Positions 25,801 to 39,900 are shown, counted from the stretch's first letter. The stretch is 64,000 bases of DNA from Asterochloris sp. CNOR1 (GCA_963969365.1 OZ017758.1:372001-436000); one strand, 5' to 3'. Made by a program: numbers and translations. Notes: generated by a model from the sequence alone, not told the origin.

Positions 25801-28770
25801 TATTGCGGCAAGCTGATAGCCAAGCAGGTTGACGCAGCAGGCAGCAGAAGATCCCCTGGGTTTCCCACCAGCACACCTGAAATTATTGTTGTCCACGAGC
25901 AGGGAGAAAAGAGACAGCTGATCCCCCAGGAAGGCTGGCAGAGTGCCAGACATTTCGTTGTTTTCCACGTTGAGCTCCTGCAAAGGGAACAGCAGACATC
26001 CGCGCGATCACAGCGGAGCTCAGCTCACAGCACAAGTTCAGCCATCGCTCAAATCTGGTGCAGACCTGAAAGTGCGAGTTTTGCAGCGAAGATGGGAGAG
26101 TCCCATTGATCCTGCACGCAGTTGTCAGTTGCTAGGCCTGTCAAGGACTTCGGCGCAGCTGCTGGCAGCAGTGAATGTGAGTGGCCTTGACTAAGTGTGG
26201 CAGTCAGCCTGTTTCCCTGAGGCTACAAATTCAGTTCAATATGCAGGCACTATTGAGGGCACAATGACACATCGACGCCACAAACTGAGCCAAGACCCAG
26301 GCTGTCACTTGTTGTTGGCAACAACCTGCAGAAGACCCAGGCACTCACTGGTTGTTGGCGACATTGAAAGAGATCAGGAGCGGCATGTCTTGCAACATCT
26401 GGTCGATGGAGCCAGACAGGCGGTTCTCTGAAAGGTCAAGAGTCTGCACGCCACCAAACTTTGAGATGCATGCAGCTGGGGAATCGAAATGCGCCTGTTG
26501 GCTCACTCAACACTGAAGATGTTGGTCAGTTTGTGCAGTGGATTTTGCTGTGCATGCAGAGCAAGAGCATGCAAATCAGATGTTGTTAAATTCTGCTCAA
26601 AGTGCAGGACACACGACAGCCTTGCCTTCACAGGAAGGTAAGAAAGTGCTGCTGGAATGGTGCCAGTCAGCTGCAGCCAGTCAGACAGTGTGATCACAGG
26701 CAACCAAGCATGCAAGGAAGCGGAGGGCAGCTGCAAAACTGACCTGATTGTGCCTCAGCAGCAGGTCAAGCACACCCCCTGCAGGGCCAGCAGCGTAGCA
26801 GTTAATGCATTTTATGTTGGCTGCAGGCCAGACCAGCTTCAAAGGCAGCTGCCATGAAGCAGCAGCCCCACCTCCACTCCGCACAACGTCCGCAAGCCAC
26901 TCAGGCGATGAGACTGACGGAGGGGGAATGGTCCCTGTGAGCTGCAGGCAGCAGCTGACCTCAGCTCAGGTCTGCCACAAGTCAAGCCAGCGCAGCAGGC
27001 CCACCTGGTTGTAGTCGAAGCAGACGTAGGCGATGCCTGCCGGCCACAACCAGGACTGTGGAAGTGTGCCGGTCAGCCTGCAGCTGGCAAAACATGTTTC
27101 CCTGCCTGCCTGCTAGGCGCCCTGGGCCTTCGAGCAACAATGCTGCAGTGCTCTGTCTGCCAAGTCACCTGCAAAGCTGCTCTGTGCCACGGCAAGACAG
27201 CAGCGGGGTTGAGAGGCAGCCAGGTGTCGAAAAGATTGCACATTGCGGTGCCATCTCTCACTTTCCGGGTCCACCACGCACCTGTTGTGCCCAGCATCCA
27301 CAAAAGCCAGTGCAACCGCTGTCTCAAATGATGGAATGGTACCAGAGAATTGGTTCTGATCCTGCAGGCAGTGATATGCCTTGAGCAGCAGTACCCGGAC
27401 GCATGCATCAAGCGCAGGTCCTTTGGCGCCCTGACTGCAAGCATGGGCAGCAGCAACAGCCTTGCTGGTGCTGCCAGCCAGGGTGAGCTGGGGCAGCCCC
27501 AAAGCTAAGAGAGCAAGACGCACCATGGCAACATACTCGACTGAGGAGTAAGTGAACATCTGCTCAGGAATTGTCCCTACACAAGCAGCAGGCGGCAGCA
27601 AGCGTGAGGCAGCTGCACAGAAAGGCAGGCCACATCTGACAGGCCGCCACATCATTCAAGATCCAGGGCTGCAGTCTGCTCTGCCTTGTTGTAAGAGATG
27701 TAGCAAGGTTGCAGTGTGCTGCAGGGTCAGTCACGCAGCCAAGGAAGCAGGCGCAGGGCAGCAGCAAGTTCTGCAATTCTGCCTTGCAGTCCCTTCCAGC
27801 TACTGCTGAATGCTGTGCTGTGCGGGCCCAGGTACTGCAGACACCTGTCAGCTGGTTCTGGCTGACGCGGAGGAAAGTCAGCGCGGGGCAGTTAGGCTCT
27901 GAGCAGCTGCCCAGGACAGCAGGCAGGGACCCTGTAAGTGAATTCCCTGCAGGCAGAAGTGTGATGCTCCATTGACCTGCCTTTGTGGCACACAGCAGGG
28001 CAGGGTATTGTACTTGGCAGTGGGGACTTGCTGTGCAGGCAAGAGACACAGTAGGCAGGCAGTAGGTGCACATGCGGTGCCGGCCTGGTGTCTGAGTAAC
28101 TCTGGGCATGGTTGCATGCATGACGAGGGCTTGCAATGCAGGCAGGACCAGCAGAGCCGCATAGGTGGTGCAGCCTCTCATGCCTCAGGGCAGCACCACG
28201 GAGAGGGCATACGTCAGTAAGGCCTTGCTGTGCAGGCAAGCTGAGAGCTGCAGAGGTCAGAGCTGCACCTTGGAGATTCAAAACCACCAGAGTAGTCCCC
28301 AACACCTCAAACACGCTGTCAGGCAGCGTGCCGCGGAGCTTATTGTGGATCAGCGACTGCACAGGGGCGACAGCTCAGCAGGGCTTTGAATGCTAGTCAC
28401 GGAGTGCATGCTGCAGACAGCGACCTGCACTGCCTGCAAAAGGCACCGGCTGCCTCACAATGTACGAGACGCCATTGTCCATTGGACAGGGCAGCACCCC
28501 AGCTGGCGTGGCCATGGCAAGGCTAGCGTTACAGCAGACAACCCCATGCCAGCTGCAGTGTGCATCTGGAGTTATAGCACCAATGTCTTCCGCGCTCCAG
28601 TTGGTGCTGTTGCCCCATGTGGACCCGTTTAAGCTGATGTACAGCTGCTGCAATGCGCTGCGCTGCTGCAGCTGGCACGCGGTGTCACATGTTGTGTTTT
28701 GGGAGGCTGCCCAACCTGCCAGGGAGCACAATAGCAACCCTGAAAACAGCAACTGCAAAGCTGCTGCCAT
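13838..28770 (-). CDS. LRR receptor-like membrane protein with tandem class III adenylyl/guanylyl cyclase domains
   Basis: The ATG at 28770 opens a signal peptide (hydrophobic LLFSGLLLCSLAGWA) and a cysteine-paired LRR cap (28459-28770). Short exons with LTGTIP-type plant LRRs follow: 28269-28356, 27845-27946, 27524-27576, 27282-27361, 27005-27077, 26872-26941, 26744-26778, 26626-26670, 26507-26547, ~26349-26455, 26066-26111, 25877-25977 and 25482-25607. Exon 24692-24914 carries a Cys-rich motif, one membrane helix and a basic stop-transfer stretch. Cyclase domain C1 follows (24279-24434, 23956-24026, 23548-23704, 22369-22535, 20160-20258), then C2 (19470-19588, 19011-19168, 17968-18055, 17608-17645, 17296-17408). 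The C-terminal part (e.g. exons near 15.4 and 14.3 kb, last exon ending 13838) is unrecognised and its exon set is incomplete. By family, it should make cAMP or cGMP at the cytosolic face under control of an extracellular ligand domain. C1 keeps both metal Asp (ATDVEGS, EGDAF); C2 keeps VNRAAR. One-base frame breaks near 20178 and 18018 make integrity uncertain. Confidence 0.8.
18850..19013. repeat. Diverged ~95 bp direct duplication overlapping a cyclase exon border
   Basis: Two copies about 94-95 bp apart (roughly 18850-18920 and 18944-19013) share blocks such as ACACAGC, GCCCTCCAAA, GCACTGCTT and CACTCTGGTCACCAG. The higher-coordinate copy includes the end of the C2 exon 19011-19168 and its splice donor. 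The other copy is a decoy of the same donor lying in the intron. Confidence 0.7.
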
Positions 28771-30980
28771 GTATCCTTCTGATGATCAGCATCCAGCAAT
28801 CCGCCAACCGAGGCTGGATCATCTTCATGCTTGCTCATGCAGCTGCGTATCTAGCAGCAATTTGTCAAGCAACACGGTTTCTGAGGGATTGTCTCAGGCT
28901 TGGGACAGGAGGTGGCAACGAGAGTGACCCTGCTGCACCTATCTTGCCGAGCTCTGTTGGCCCGTGTTGTATGTGATGGCAGGCTTGCACAAGGTGGGAA
29001 TGATGCATGGGACTGCCCAGCCTGCAGCATTGCAGGCATCACAGAGGCCTGATGGAATTCACTTAGCAAAAGGGCCAGGCAGCAGCACTTTTGCAAGTGC
29101 AAGAGATACAGGCACTCGCATCAGCATGCAGCCACCAAGACATGAGGCTGCACCAGGCAACACAGGACTCGGCGCTGGCGCTCCAGCCGCTGGCAGGTGC
29201 TATTAAGCATCCACTCTGCCCAAGCCTTGCGGTGCGGCATCTGCTGCTTGGCTTTGCAGGCTGGCTGCTGTCCGGGAGACCGCTTTCGCTTCATGTCTGT
29301 TGAACCCTGACCTTGTAGCGGCCCAGAGCAAGGCCTCAGCCTTGCTGCTACCAGTTTTAGTCTGCTCCACTGATCCTGGACAGGGCGTGCATTGCTGGCC
29401 TTCGATGGCAGGCTCTGCATGATTCCCTCCTTCGTGGAGGTCTGGCCGTAAAACATGCGCACATACAGGCTGCTTTGTGAACAGGAGCTGCGCTGCATTC
29501 TGCACGGAACTCCACCCAGGCGCACATGCAAACATTGCTGATTGCTGTCAACCTGCAGAGAGCCACAGACTGGTATGCAGCCAGACTGTACTTCTGTGGA
29601 CTTTGAACAGTTGCAGGACCACATCTTGGTAGTGATTTGTCTGCATCAGATGGCAATTGAAATGTGTCGCAAGCAAAGGCTGCAGCATGCACAACATGTC
29701 TTGCATATGGCAGCCAGGCTGGCAATCACATGCTGCGGGGAGTGTTACTCTGCAATGAGATACCATGTGCCCTGAGGTGCTGTTCTAGATGGGGAGGAAC
29801 TCAGTGTCTGGCTGCGATGTCAACCCTTGCACATGTATATACAGCATATATGCTGCACAGCCTGGCACCCCTCAGGTCTAGCAGTGCTGCTACAGCCTTG
29901 CACACCACTGCCAGGCAGGGAGTTGGCTAGCAGTCCTTCGTGCGATCCCGCAAGCTGTGCTCTCAAGGGTCTTCGAGTCAGTGGAGGAAGAGCAAGGCAA
30001 AAAGGCAGTGCGTAATGTGCATGTACGGTCGTGCAGTGTGCACTTGACACATATGTTAACGCATGGAATGATGGACAATGCATCGCACCTCATAAGAGGT
30101 CCTGCGGCAGCTGCCTGACCTCCACATTGCAGTACATGTTATTAGATTGGTGTTGCCAAGAATGCTGATTTTGATGGCGTTTGCTGCAGGGAAGTATGAG
30201 AGGCAGGCCTCCAGCACAACTGCAAGGCTAAGACACAGCCTGTGGAGTCACACAGGAAGCAGCGAGGAGTGTCTGTTCACTTGTTCATCAACAGCAGTGA
30301 TGAGCATAGCAAGGATGCTCCTGGTGGAGCTAAACTCACATGTTTGTTGAGCTGCTGCATGCCCCCTTCCCCTGGCCCATGATTTTTGACTGTGCGATTA
30401 TACATCATTAATCATGAACATAGACATGCATTTGCATTGTGACTAGACAATACAGGTCAGGCGTCGTGGCTTACTGAAACAATGATCATGCTAGTCCTTA
30501 CTTGGCGGCCTCAGCACCTGCAGCAGTGCCCAGGATTATGCGGCAGAATGACGTGAGGCTTGCACAAAGCTCGATCACCATGTGACAGCACTCGGCCGCA
30601 ACATGGACTCCCTGGGCACGGCAGGTTTTGAGCCGAGGTGCCCCTTAGATGCAGGAATGGTAAGCATCTGAGCGTCAGGGCTGACCTCAGGTCCTGTGCA
30701 AAGGGAGCCAGCCTTGCTGTCCTGCCACGCCGCCGTCCTGGGCACTATGCAGGCCTGGTGTAATCCCGCAGAAAACCAAACCCTGCAGCGCAACCCCAAG
30801 CACCCGCAGGGTGCACTGGGGCCCCTTTGCTAAAGGAAGCCCGTCTTGATGCGCAGGCCGACGAAGCCAACGTGTCCCTCTGACAAAGCACCAGGGAGTG
30901 ACTCAGCTGCATCGCCCCTCACCGCCAAGCAAGCCAATGTGGCTGCGCCAATTGTGATGCAGGCCCAGACAGCACCTGGG
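28771..30980. other. Intergenic: cyclase promoter side and 3' side of the chromatin gene
   Basis: Both flanking genes are on the minus strand, so this 2.2 kb should contain the promoter and 5' UTR of the LRR cyclase (28771 onward) and the 3' UTR of the chromatin gene (below 30981). Open frames exist, the longest being a 167-codon minus frame at 29121-29624. None shows a recognisable motif or consistent splice context. The stretch at about 30360-30450 is AT-rich. Confidence 0.5.
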
Positions 30981-33900
30981 CTACACCGGCCGCACCTCCT
31001 CAAGTGAGCCCGCTTTGCTGCGCTGGTACTCTGCCTCCAGCTGTGGGCCTGGCTTCTTGTCCCCAGGCCCAGCAGGCTGCAGCAGCGGCACCAACTCTGC
31101 CAGGGGCATCTCTTCTGTGTCTCCATCTGAGTACGCGACCCACAGCCTGCACAGGCAGCAGGGGTGCAGGCTGGACAGCACAAGGACCGAGTTGGTGCCA
31201 TGCAGTCTTGCAACATACTCCGGCATCGCTATGATGGCCCCTGCATGTGCTGCGATAGGCCTGAATGCGCCACCTCTGTTGACACAGCAGCAGCAGCACA
31301 TGCAGCAAGGTCATGCAGCCCAGGCTGCCTGCCCCTTGCTGCCAGGGCATCATGGACAGTGGTTGGAGCCAGGGCAATACGTGGTCAGAGGCCCCTACGA
31401 AGCCCTGCCAATCGGGTGTAGTGTTGCTGAGCAGCGACTCTCTGAGGTGCGCCTGGGAATGTGCAGGTGCAGTGCAGCAGCGCCCCCAGCCTTCCTCAAC
31501 CCCGAAGCCATCAGCAGGACTGTGCAGCACACGATGCCATGTGCGGAGGAGCCACAGCAGTGCCTGTAGCACGACCTAGGCTAATAGCGCTGCTTGCAGG
31601 CCAAGCCAGCGCTCTTGAGTCAGGCGAGCAGTCGCTGCCTGTCACAAGTGCACCTCAAGCTGTGAACCGCTGCCACTGGGCGTCCGGCACCCACAAGGTC
31701 TCCGCCCTTCTTGTTGCTACGCACATGGTAGCAGTTAAGAGTGCGGCATTGGAGACCCACCAGTTCCTGCGCCGGCCCAGCACATGGCCTGTGAACACCT
31801 CCTGCTGCCCCTCCCCCGTCAGGAAGGACTTGCGCACAGTGCGGCCCAGCACCTGGGCAGCAGTCAGCACCTGCAGCCAGCGGTCGCAGGACGCACTTGT
31901 GCGCTTCATCAGGAGTGTCAGCAGGGCACTTGTGCCCCTGAGTTTGGTCAGCAGACACTGTCCTTGGCCAGGCTTTTGCAGACTCCTCAAGCTATGCCAG
32001 TAGCAACATGCTGGCAGGTGAGCTGCTGCAGGTAGCAGCAGGGGCTGCGCTTCCTGCTGTGTTGCTGGCTGGGATGCTGGTGGCGCTGCGGAGGGTGCTG
32101 AGGACGATATTGCATTGGGCTAGCAACCTCCTGGACATCTCAGCTGGGCTGCAGCGCTCTGATGCCGATTGCCAAATTTGCACTTTCCCCAGGGCTGACA
32201 GTCAAGGCCTGCCAGAAGCAAAACGCTGGTGCTGATGGCTGCCAGTGATAAGTGCAGGCAGGAACTGGTGCCTACCTCAGGTTGGTCTGCGGCCCCAGCA
32301 GTCCTCTCAGTGAGCGCTGCAGCAGGCTCTCGCGCCCTTTTGGTGCCCTGACTCGCAGACGGGGCTTTGCTGTTGCCCTGGCCAGTGGCAACAGGAGCTG
32401 GGGCACCACTATCAGCTGCCCTGCCCTGTGCCTTGCTTTGAGATGCTGCAGGCACAGCAAGAGTGCTTGGTACTCGCCGTTTGCAGGCATGCCCCAAAGC
32501 CTGTCCGCTGGCATGGCCCTTGCCCTGAGACGCTGCAGGCATGGCACACCAAGGGTGTCACAGGGCCATTCATGGGCCCTCCCCTATGCTTGCACTTCTC
32601 GCTGGCTGCCCTGCCCTCGGACGGTGCATGCACAGCCCTTCCAGCATGTTGCTGGCCCAGTCGGTCACACTGCCCTGGCGCTGCCTGTCGGCATCGGCCG
32701 CCCTGAGACGCTGCACGCTCACACAGATGGCATGACACCAACCAGTCAGACGCCTTGCCCTGCCGATGCACTCAGCTGCAACCCGAAAAGACTCACCTCA
32801 AGCGTCTCACTGGCCGGCGAGCAGCCATGCCCTTGGGTTTCACCTGCTTCATTGCCACAGGTTGCTGCACATACAGCACACCTTGCACTGCGTGGAGAGT
32901 CAGTGCAGGTGCTTGCAACACAGCCCCAGAGAACAAGGTACCAACTGACCTCAGCCTCGCTGCATCTCAGCCCTAGGGCCCACTAACAGAAATGCCCCTA
33001 CACCGCCAATTTGCACAATGCAGGTGTGGGGTGGGGCAGCACCCCAGATCAAACAGTCCCAGGTGCACACAGCTCTGCTGGACTGCACCAGGAAGAGCCA
33101 AATGTGGCTGGCAATATTCCTGGGCTGCAGCTGGTGCTGCTGCTTGCTGGAGGCCTTCCAGGGGCTGTCAGCCGATAAAGGCTTGCTGTTGTCTGTTGTA
33201 TAGCAGGTGCCCCGACCCCTGCCCTTGGCCGGGGGCAGCCCCCAGCCAGGACCACCGTCAGCAACGCAATATACACAGTGCACAAGTCACATTGGAAGCC
33301 TGATGCCACTGTGGCAAAGGAACATGCTCTGCCTCCTTGGAGGTGGCTTTTGCTGTTGTGAGGCCCCTGCAATGGGGTGTGCAGCCAATGGCATGCAGGT
33401 AGCTATTCAGGCAGTAATGTGGACCGCGGCTGACATACCTGGAGCCTTGGGCTGCACCTTGCCCTTCTTGGGGCCGGCACCCTTGCTGCTGGCCCTGGCC
33501 CTCGCTCCCGAGGCAGCAACGGCGGCTTCAGCATCAGGCAAACCCCCTGCTCCAGCACTTGTTTCTGCCATCTGGGCCGCACCCTGCCCGTTTGCAGCTG
33601 TCGCCGACTTGACAGCTTTGCCTGGCACCTCCCCTGTTGCAGCGGGTGCAGCAAATGGCTGTGAATCTGCCCCTGTTGGTTTCTCAACACTGGCAGCTGC
33701 AGGGGCTGCTGAAGAGCCGCCTCCAAAGAACGGCTGGGAGCCGCCCTCCCCCCAGATGCCTGCAGACAAAGGGACTGAGGTGAACACCTCAAGGGTGCAT
33801 AAGTATAGGCATGAGCTGGAGGCCTTCCCAGATGCCTGCAGGAGGGTGTGAACTGTGTGCATACGCGCTTGGAATGCGAGAGGAAGTACGCAGTGTGCAT

Positions 33901-36900
33901 GCCCTTCAATAATTTGTCTGGCTTAGCCGGGCAGCAATCAAGGCATGCTCCACTCGGCAACTGGTGAGTCTCAGTCTGAACCAGTGACCTGATGCCCGGC
34001 CTGGCCTGGGTCCCTTTTGGGTCGAGAACAAGCCCAACATGCTCTTCAGGCCCCTCTCAATCCAATTGGCCTGCAGCATGCAGAACAGCCCAAGCTTAGC
34101 AATGTCGGTCTCATCATGTTGCCTGCAGCCGCTCAAGCAGGGTCATGCAGCAGCAACTTGAGGGCCTGCAGATAAAACGGTGAGCAAACATGACAGCTGG
34201 CGCTGACCAACTGATGCAACTGAATGTAGCTGCCTGGGGCTGCATGCCTTGCAACCACATACAGGCTGGGGCTGTCAGCAACAGTCCACCAGCAAGAGGT
34301 CAGGTGTGGTCAAAACAATTGCAACCGGGCAGGCGCCCGCACGCCAACTGCACTGTCTGCCACTCCAGGCATGCAGCCTGCTGTGCTGCTTTCACAGTTG
34401 CTAGACAGGGGTCGCAGCCAGGCTGCACAGCCTGTGAAGCACGAGTAGCAAGCCTGCCGAAGCACAGACACAAGGACCCGCAGTGCTGGCAGCACATCAC
34501 TGCTGCTAGGCGGGGCACTTCAGACCTGCCCTCTCATTTACACGGCAGACGACCATGCACGACCAGCACAATCTACCAAGGCAAACACTTGACATCACCT
34601 CAGCGTATTGCATCTGGCATGTGCTCGGCAAGCATGGCAGCTGACCTGTACAGCTTGTGACTGGGAGGCCTCCTCATCGCCCTGGGTCCCAGGGACTGTG
34701 AGCGCATACTCCATTGGCACTTCTTCACCTGCACAGCCACATCAGACATGCTTGGTTGCTCCGCACTTGAGTGCTTTATGAGTAAGTGAGGAGTGACAGT
34801 AAGCTTCGTGGGGGTACCTTCACCGCTGTACACCTGGCTGTAGCTCTACACAATCAAAAAGATATTTGTGTCTCAGGTTCAAGGAGAGCTCACCGAGTCA
34901 ATGTCTATGCCATGACTGCACAAGATGTCAACTGCTGGCACAGCAAAGCTCTGCAAACTGGAGCTCAGCAAGCAGGTGCCACCCACACAGATGTACAGGC
35001 CAGACATGCATTCTACTGCCTGTGTGACATCTTTAGTCATTGAGCGGGGATGCCTGCCCAGAAAAAAGTCACTGCAGTTCGAACTGGGCATCAGCCTCCT
35101 GGTCTTTCTCACAGGTCACAGCATGCACAATGGGCACATGGCCATCATGCATTAGCTGTGTCCTCTGTGTGCAGGCAGAATAATGCGATCCATAGACTGC
35201 AGCACCTAACGGCTTCATCATTAGAGGCAACTGGTGGTCTCTGGCTGGCAGAACCCCAGAATGCCATGACACACCCCACACACTTGCACCCACCAGCTTC
35301 GTCTTCGTCAGCCAAGGAAGCCAACACATTGGTAGTGGCTGGCAGGGCCTCTGATGGCTCTGCAGCACTCACGGCCTCGGACTTGTTTGCGGCTGCACCA
35401 GCAGCCTCGCCTGGTGTCCCGCCTGCTGCTGCACTAGGCTCCTCTGAAGCACCCCTGATCTGTGCTCTGCCTGCTGCTGGCGCGCCACCATCTGCAGCCG
35501 TCTCCCTGCCTGAGAGCAGCTCAGGAGACTCAGGCCGCAGGGCATCAGTGTCTGCAGCCTCAGCTCCATCTACCTCTGGTGCAGTGCCACCGGCTGGTGT
35601 TGCATCTGATGCAGGCTCAGCTGCACCGCGCTTTGCAGCACCGCGCTTGGCAGCACCGCGCTTGGCACGAGGCACCTCAGCCTTGGCTGCGGCTGCCTTG
35701 GCTGAGCCAGCATCGGCACCAGCCTTGGCAGGCACCGCCTTTGCCTTGGCAGGAGCAGCCTGGGCGTCGCCAGCATCACGGGCTGGTGAAGCTCTGTTCT
35801 TGCCACTCCTGCGTGCGACCTGGTCCACAGGTTCTGCAGCCTCCTTCACAGGCTCTGTAGCACAAAATTGAGATAAAGCTGTGGGCCACTGCCAAAGAGC
35901 CTCAGCCATCAACGTCCTGGGCTGCACAAGCCCACAACACCCTGCAAAGCTGTAGGGACTACAAAAGCAGGGGTCAGTAAGAGCTACATCAGCAGGGCCC
36001 GATCCCTGAGCACTAGCCTGCTCAGCAGCTCATAGCCTTCTCACGGCCATCACCGGGACTCATGCCATGCCCATCTGCTGCAGCTGCCCTGACGTGTCAG
36101 CCTCGTGCCACCCTCAGCAGGGTCAGTTGGAGCCCAAGAGCAGCGCCCCTGCCCTTGTCAGATGAGAGGCTGGCAGCCTTCCCGTCCTCTCCAACCACCC
36201 TCTGGGACGGGAGCGTGCATCAGGCTCACCAGCAAATCAAACTTTAATTCGTGCCTGGGGCCTTTTCTTCAGCCTGGCGAGGGCTGCCAGGCTCATCAGC
36301 ATCCTCAAGGCCTCCAGCAGAGGCATATACTGATGACAAGAGTACACACTATCTGCGATCAGGTGTGCAAGTTCTCACCAGCAGTGGCCCCAGCAGCATC
36401 TGATGCCACTTTGTCCAAACCCCCCTTTCCCGCCACAGGATCTGAGATCACAGAGTCAAGCCTGTTACACTCAGCCACCAGCAGGCTCCATAGCACCCCC
36501 ACACCCATCGGCAACGAAATGATGACAAGGAGATGCCTGCTCAGGCTCTTATTCACTGCTGGCGCAGATGGCTCCTTGAAAATCAGGCAGGGTGTGGGCA
36601 GCCCACCTGATGCTGGAGCAAAGCACTCCCATCAGCAGCACGCTCCTCCCGCTTGCAGAGCAGTCAGGCAGGTTGACAGACGGGCCCACCTCGTAATGCT
36701 GCACAGTCCCTCCAGGCACTGGCTGTTACCAGCATATTGTCAGATGAACTTACCAGCAACAGCTCCATCAGCATCGGATGCCTCGTCCTCATCATCATAT
36801 TCTGGCTCTGAGGCCTCATCCGTTTCAGAGGCTGACTCATAGGGCATCTCATCATACAGGTCATTGCCCTTGGTAGCGTTGTCCCTTGAAACTTCCCCCT

Positions 36901-39900
36901 GCATGCACAGAGTAGTTGTCAGGCTCTGTTATTTGCCCTCTTGCTAGAATTCAATGTCACCTTGCCAGAGCAAGATTAGGGGGATCCTCTGACATCTGGC
37001 AGGTCGGACGCATAAGAGACACACATCAGGCCGGCTGCCTGGAAAACAGACTGCCTTGCTTGGAGATATCTGCAGCTTGCTGGGCAGCCTTGAGCTCACC
37101 AGGCGGGTGACTGTTATGCTCTGATGCTCTTTGACCAAAGCGAGGCATTCTGTAGGCTGACTATGCCGTTACTGCCTGGAAAGGCCTCCCTGCAGAGGCC
37201 TGCCTGCCCTACGCCTGCCCACTCTGTTGCCATGCAGCGCTCAGGTCATGCAAGGCCCTCTCTGTGATCCACTGCAGATGCGCCTTACACGCTCGTGGGG
37301 CAGGATGCACAGCGGATGCAGTCCAATGGCACGCCCTCAGGTGCCTGCCCCCAGCATAGACACACTTGTGACATGCGGCAAGCCAGGGGAGCTGATCCAC
37401 ACACCTCAGGCCTCCCCCATGTCAGGGGCACGCTTGACACAATCCTGTTTCTTAGCAATGTCAGGGCGGCCTCTCCACACACCTTTGACTTTTGCTCCAC
37501 TTTGGAAGCATGCCTGGTATGCCCCTGGGCTGCCTTGCTTGCACTCTTGCGCAGCTTGTGTGCTGCCTTCTTTACACCTGGCGGCAGGCAACACATGTTG
37601 CTCAGTGCAGGCAGTGACAGGAATCAAGACCGCATGTCTCTGCTGCAGGGCATCCAGATACCACCCACCACACCATCTGGTATGGCATCTACAAGTTGAA
37701 TGGCAGCTACAGACACATATGGGCCACAGCAAGATTGCAGCACAGCACAGGGGCAAGTACCATAGCACATACACCAGAGCAGACCGTGACCACAGACAAG
37801 GAGTGGTGGCTGTCATGCAGCAGGTTTGATCAAGAAGTGGCTGCTTGCCTGCTCATATTGCTGGGTGATCACAAGTACATTGCTATATTATTGAGACTGC
37901 TGCTGTTGCTAAACCTGCTGTGGTTTCACCATACATATCTCTGGCATCGAGGCCTGTGAGCACACCCCACCTGCATTTGTGGGCGCCAAGCTGCTGCCTC
38001 CCTTTTTGGCCCTCTTCTTGTGGCTGCCACCCCTCAGCTGCCTGGCAGCTCGGGCCTCCGCCTTGGCCTGCTGGGCCTTCTGCAGGTCCTGGTAGCTGGC
38101 TAGCAGCTTGGGGTGCTTCGCCAGCTCCACCTGAAAAGCCTCAGCTTCCTCTGCACAATAGGCAGAAAGCAGCGCTTCAGGCTGCTGCCCAAGCTTCAAT
38201 GTCTGCCTGGGCCTGCCACAGCAGTGTCATGTTGCAGGATCGTCTCTGTCCACCACTTCACATGCACCTTCTGTTTCACAACTTGTTGACACTGTGAAAG
38301 GTCGCACCATGAGCCTGAGCCTGCCACTTTTGGCGGCCCACGTCTGCCATCTTCTGCCAGCGCTCCTTGTTGTCCCGCTTCGCCATCATGTAAAGCTCCA
38401 GCGCAGAGTGGCCTGCCTTCGTTTCTGGGTTGTGGGCCAGTAGCTCCTGCAGAGGCAGTGCTCGTGCTGCTGTATGGCTGTGTTGCCCTGCGATGTTTGT
38501 GGGCAAGACCCCACTTTTGGCCATGACAGTGCGTGCCTTCCCCTGTGCCTCCCTTCCAGTTCATTGACCCCACCAGCACCCAGTTGAAGCTAGCCGAACC
38601 CATCCATAGCTGTCCCGCACCTCTATCTTGGCCTTGTAGTAAAGGTCCTCGGCCTTTCTGGGCAACTTGAGGCCCAGCCGGGCCACAGCCGCCTTGAGGC
38701 TGCCCCCCGCCCCGCTTCGCCCGCGATGCCTGGCTTCCAGGTCAGCCCGGTAGCCAGGGTGGCCTGTCTCATAGGCTGCCACCTCTGCCTCCCAGCGCTC
38801 CAGATCCTCTGCAATGCAAGAGCAGCCTTGGTGAGCGCAGGGCACAGAGTGGAGACGCAGCCTGTCGCCTCAACTTCTGCCTACTCGCTCTGCCATTCTC
38901 TGCAGCACAGGGGCCCTTGACCGGACTCACCTGCAAAGTGCAGTTATCAGGCTGCTCATGCTGGTGGGGTTCCCTCATATGCTACCACCTCTGTCTCCAG
39001 TATCCAAGTCCTCTGCAGCAAAGACAGCAGACTCATCCACCAGCCACCAGCGCAAAAGCGCAGCGTGCTGCCCTGTCCAGCTTGGGAGTTCCAGCGGTCC
39101 AAGGGCTCTGCAGTGCAGGAGCCAGAAGCTGGTGAGCCATCAGCAGCAAGCGCTGGGAGCCGCTGAAGCACATTCACTGAACCATTGCACACCCAGCTGC
39201 AGGTAAAGATGCCAGCTTGCCCCCCAACAGATGCAGCAGGGAGGCAATATCCAACTTGTGAAGCAGCCATTTGGCGGCTGGTTGGGCATTGACAGCATCT
39301 TGCTTGTCTGAAAGCAGCGCACAACTGTGTGAGCACTGTTGGCTTGCACCATCCAGGCCATCGAGTCAATCGAACTTCTCCTGCAAGTCAAGCAACACAG
39401 CAAACTGTTCGCACAGCCAGCCATGAGCACAGTCCCTCATTGGAGAATTTCAGTGGGTAGAGTCACCCAGATGCATAGCGCCAGGCCTGCCCTCACCTAA
39501 ATTGCAGCAGTTGTGTGTGCCGATGCAAGCCACAGCGCAGTCGGTACCAGCAAGCAGCAGCCAGGGTGCTGCTGCCAGACGTCCTGCTGCATTCTGATGC
39601 AAGAGCGGCCGAGGACAAGTACCTGTCAGACATGCAGCTTGACCAGCCAAAATCTCCCACTGGCTAGTGTCAGGCATTGCCCCCATCTGGGCTCACCACT
39701 TTGCTCTGTGGTGGAATCCAAACAAAGCTGACCAGTACTGTTGTTCAAGCCAGGCCTGCCCTGACCTGGGCTCAGCAATCTGCATAGTGCTTGTGGGTTG
39801 GCAATGGTAAGGGCGGTGAGACGCAAGAAACAGCAGCAGCAAGGCTTGCCTGCCGCCTTCTGTTGGAAGGGCCGCCTGCCCTCATCGTCCAACACCTTCC

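Noticed and set aside
29121-29624. 167-codon minus-strand open frame upstream of the LRR cyclase
   Set aside because: No motif, no splice context, ordinary composition; such frames are common by chance at this GC content.
32252-32986. 244-codon plus-strand open frame
   Set aside because: It overlaps in antisense two minus-strand exons of the chromatin gene (32276-32532, 32797-32864) with good splice sites and composition.
35050-35871. 273-codon plus-strand open frame rich in Ala and Ser
   Set aside because: It is the antisense shadow of the Ala/Lys-rich exon 35294-35854 of the chromatin gene.
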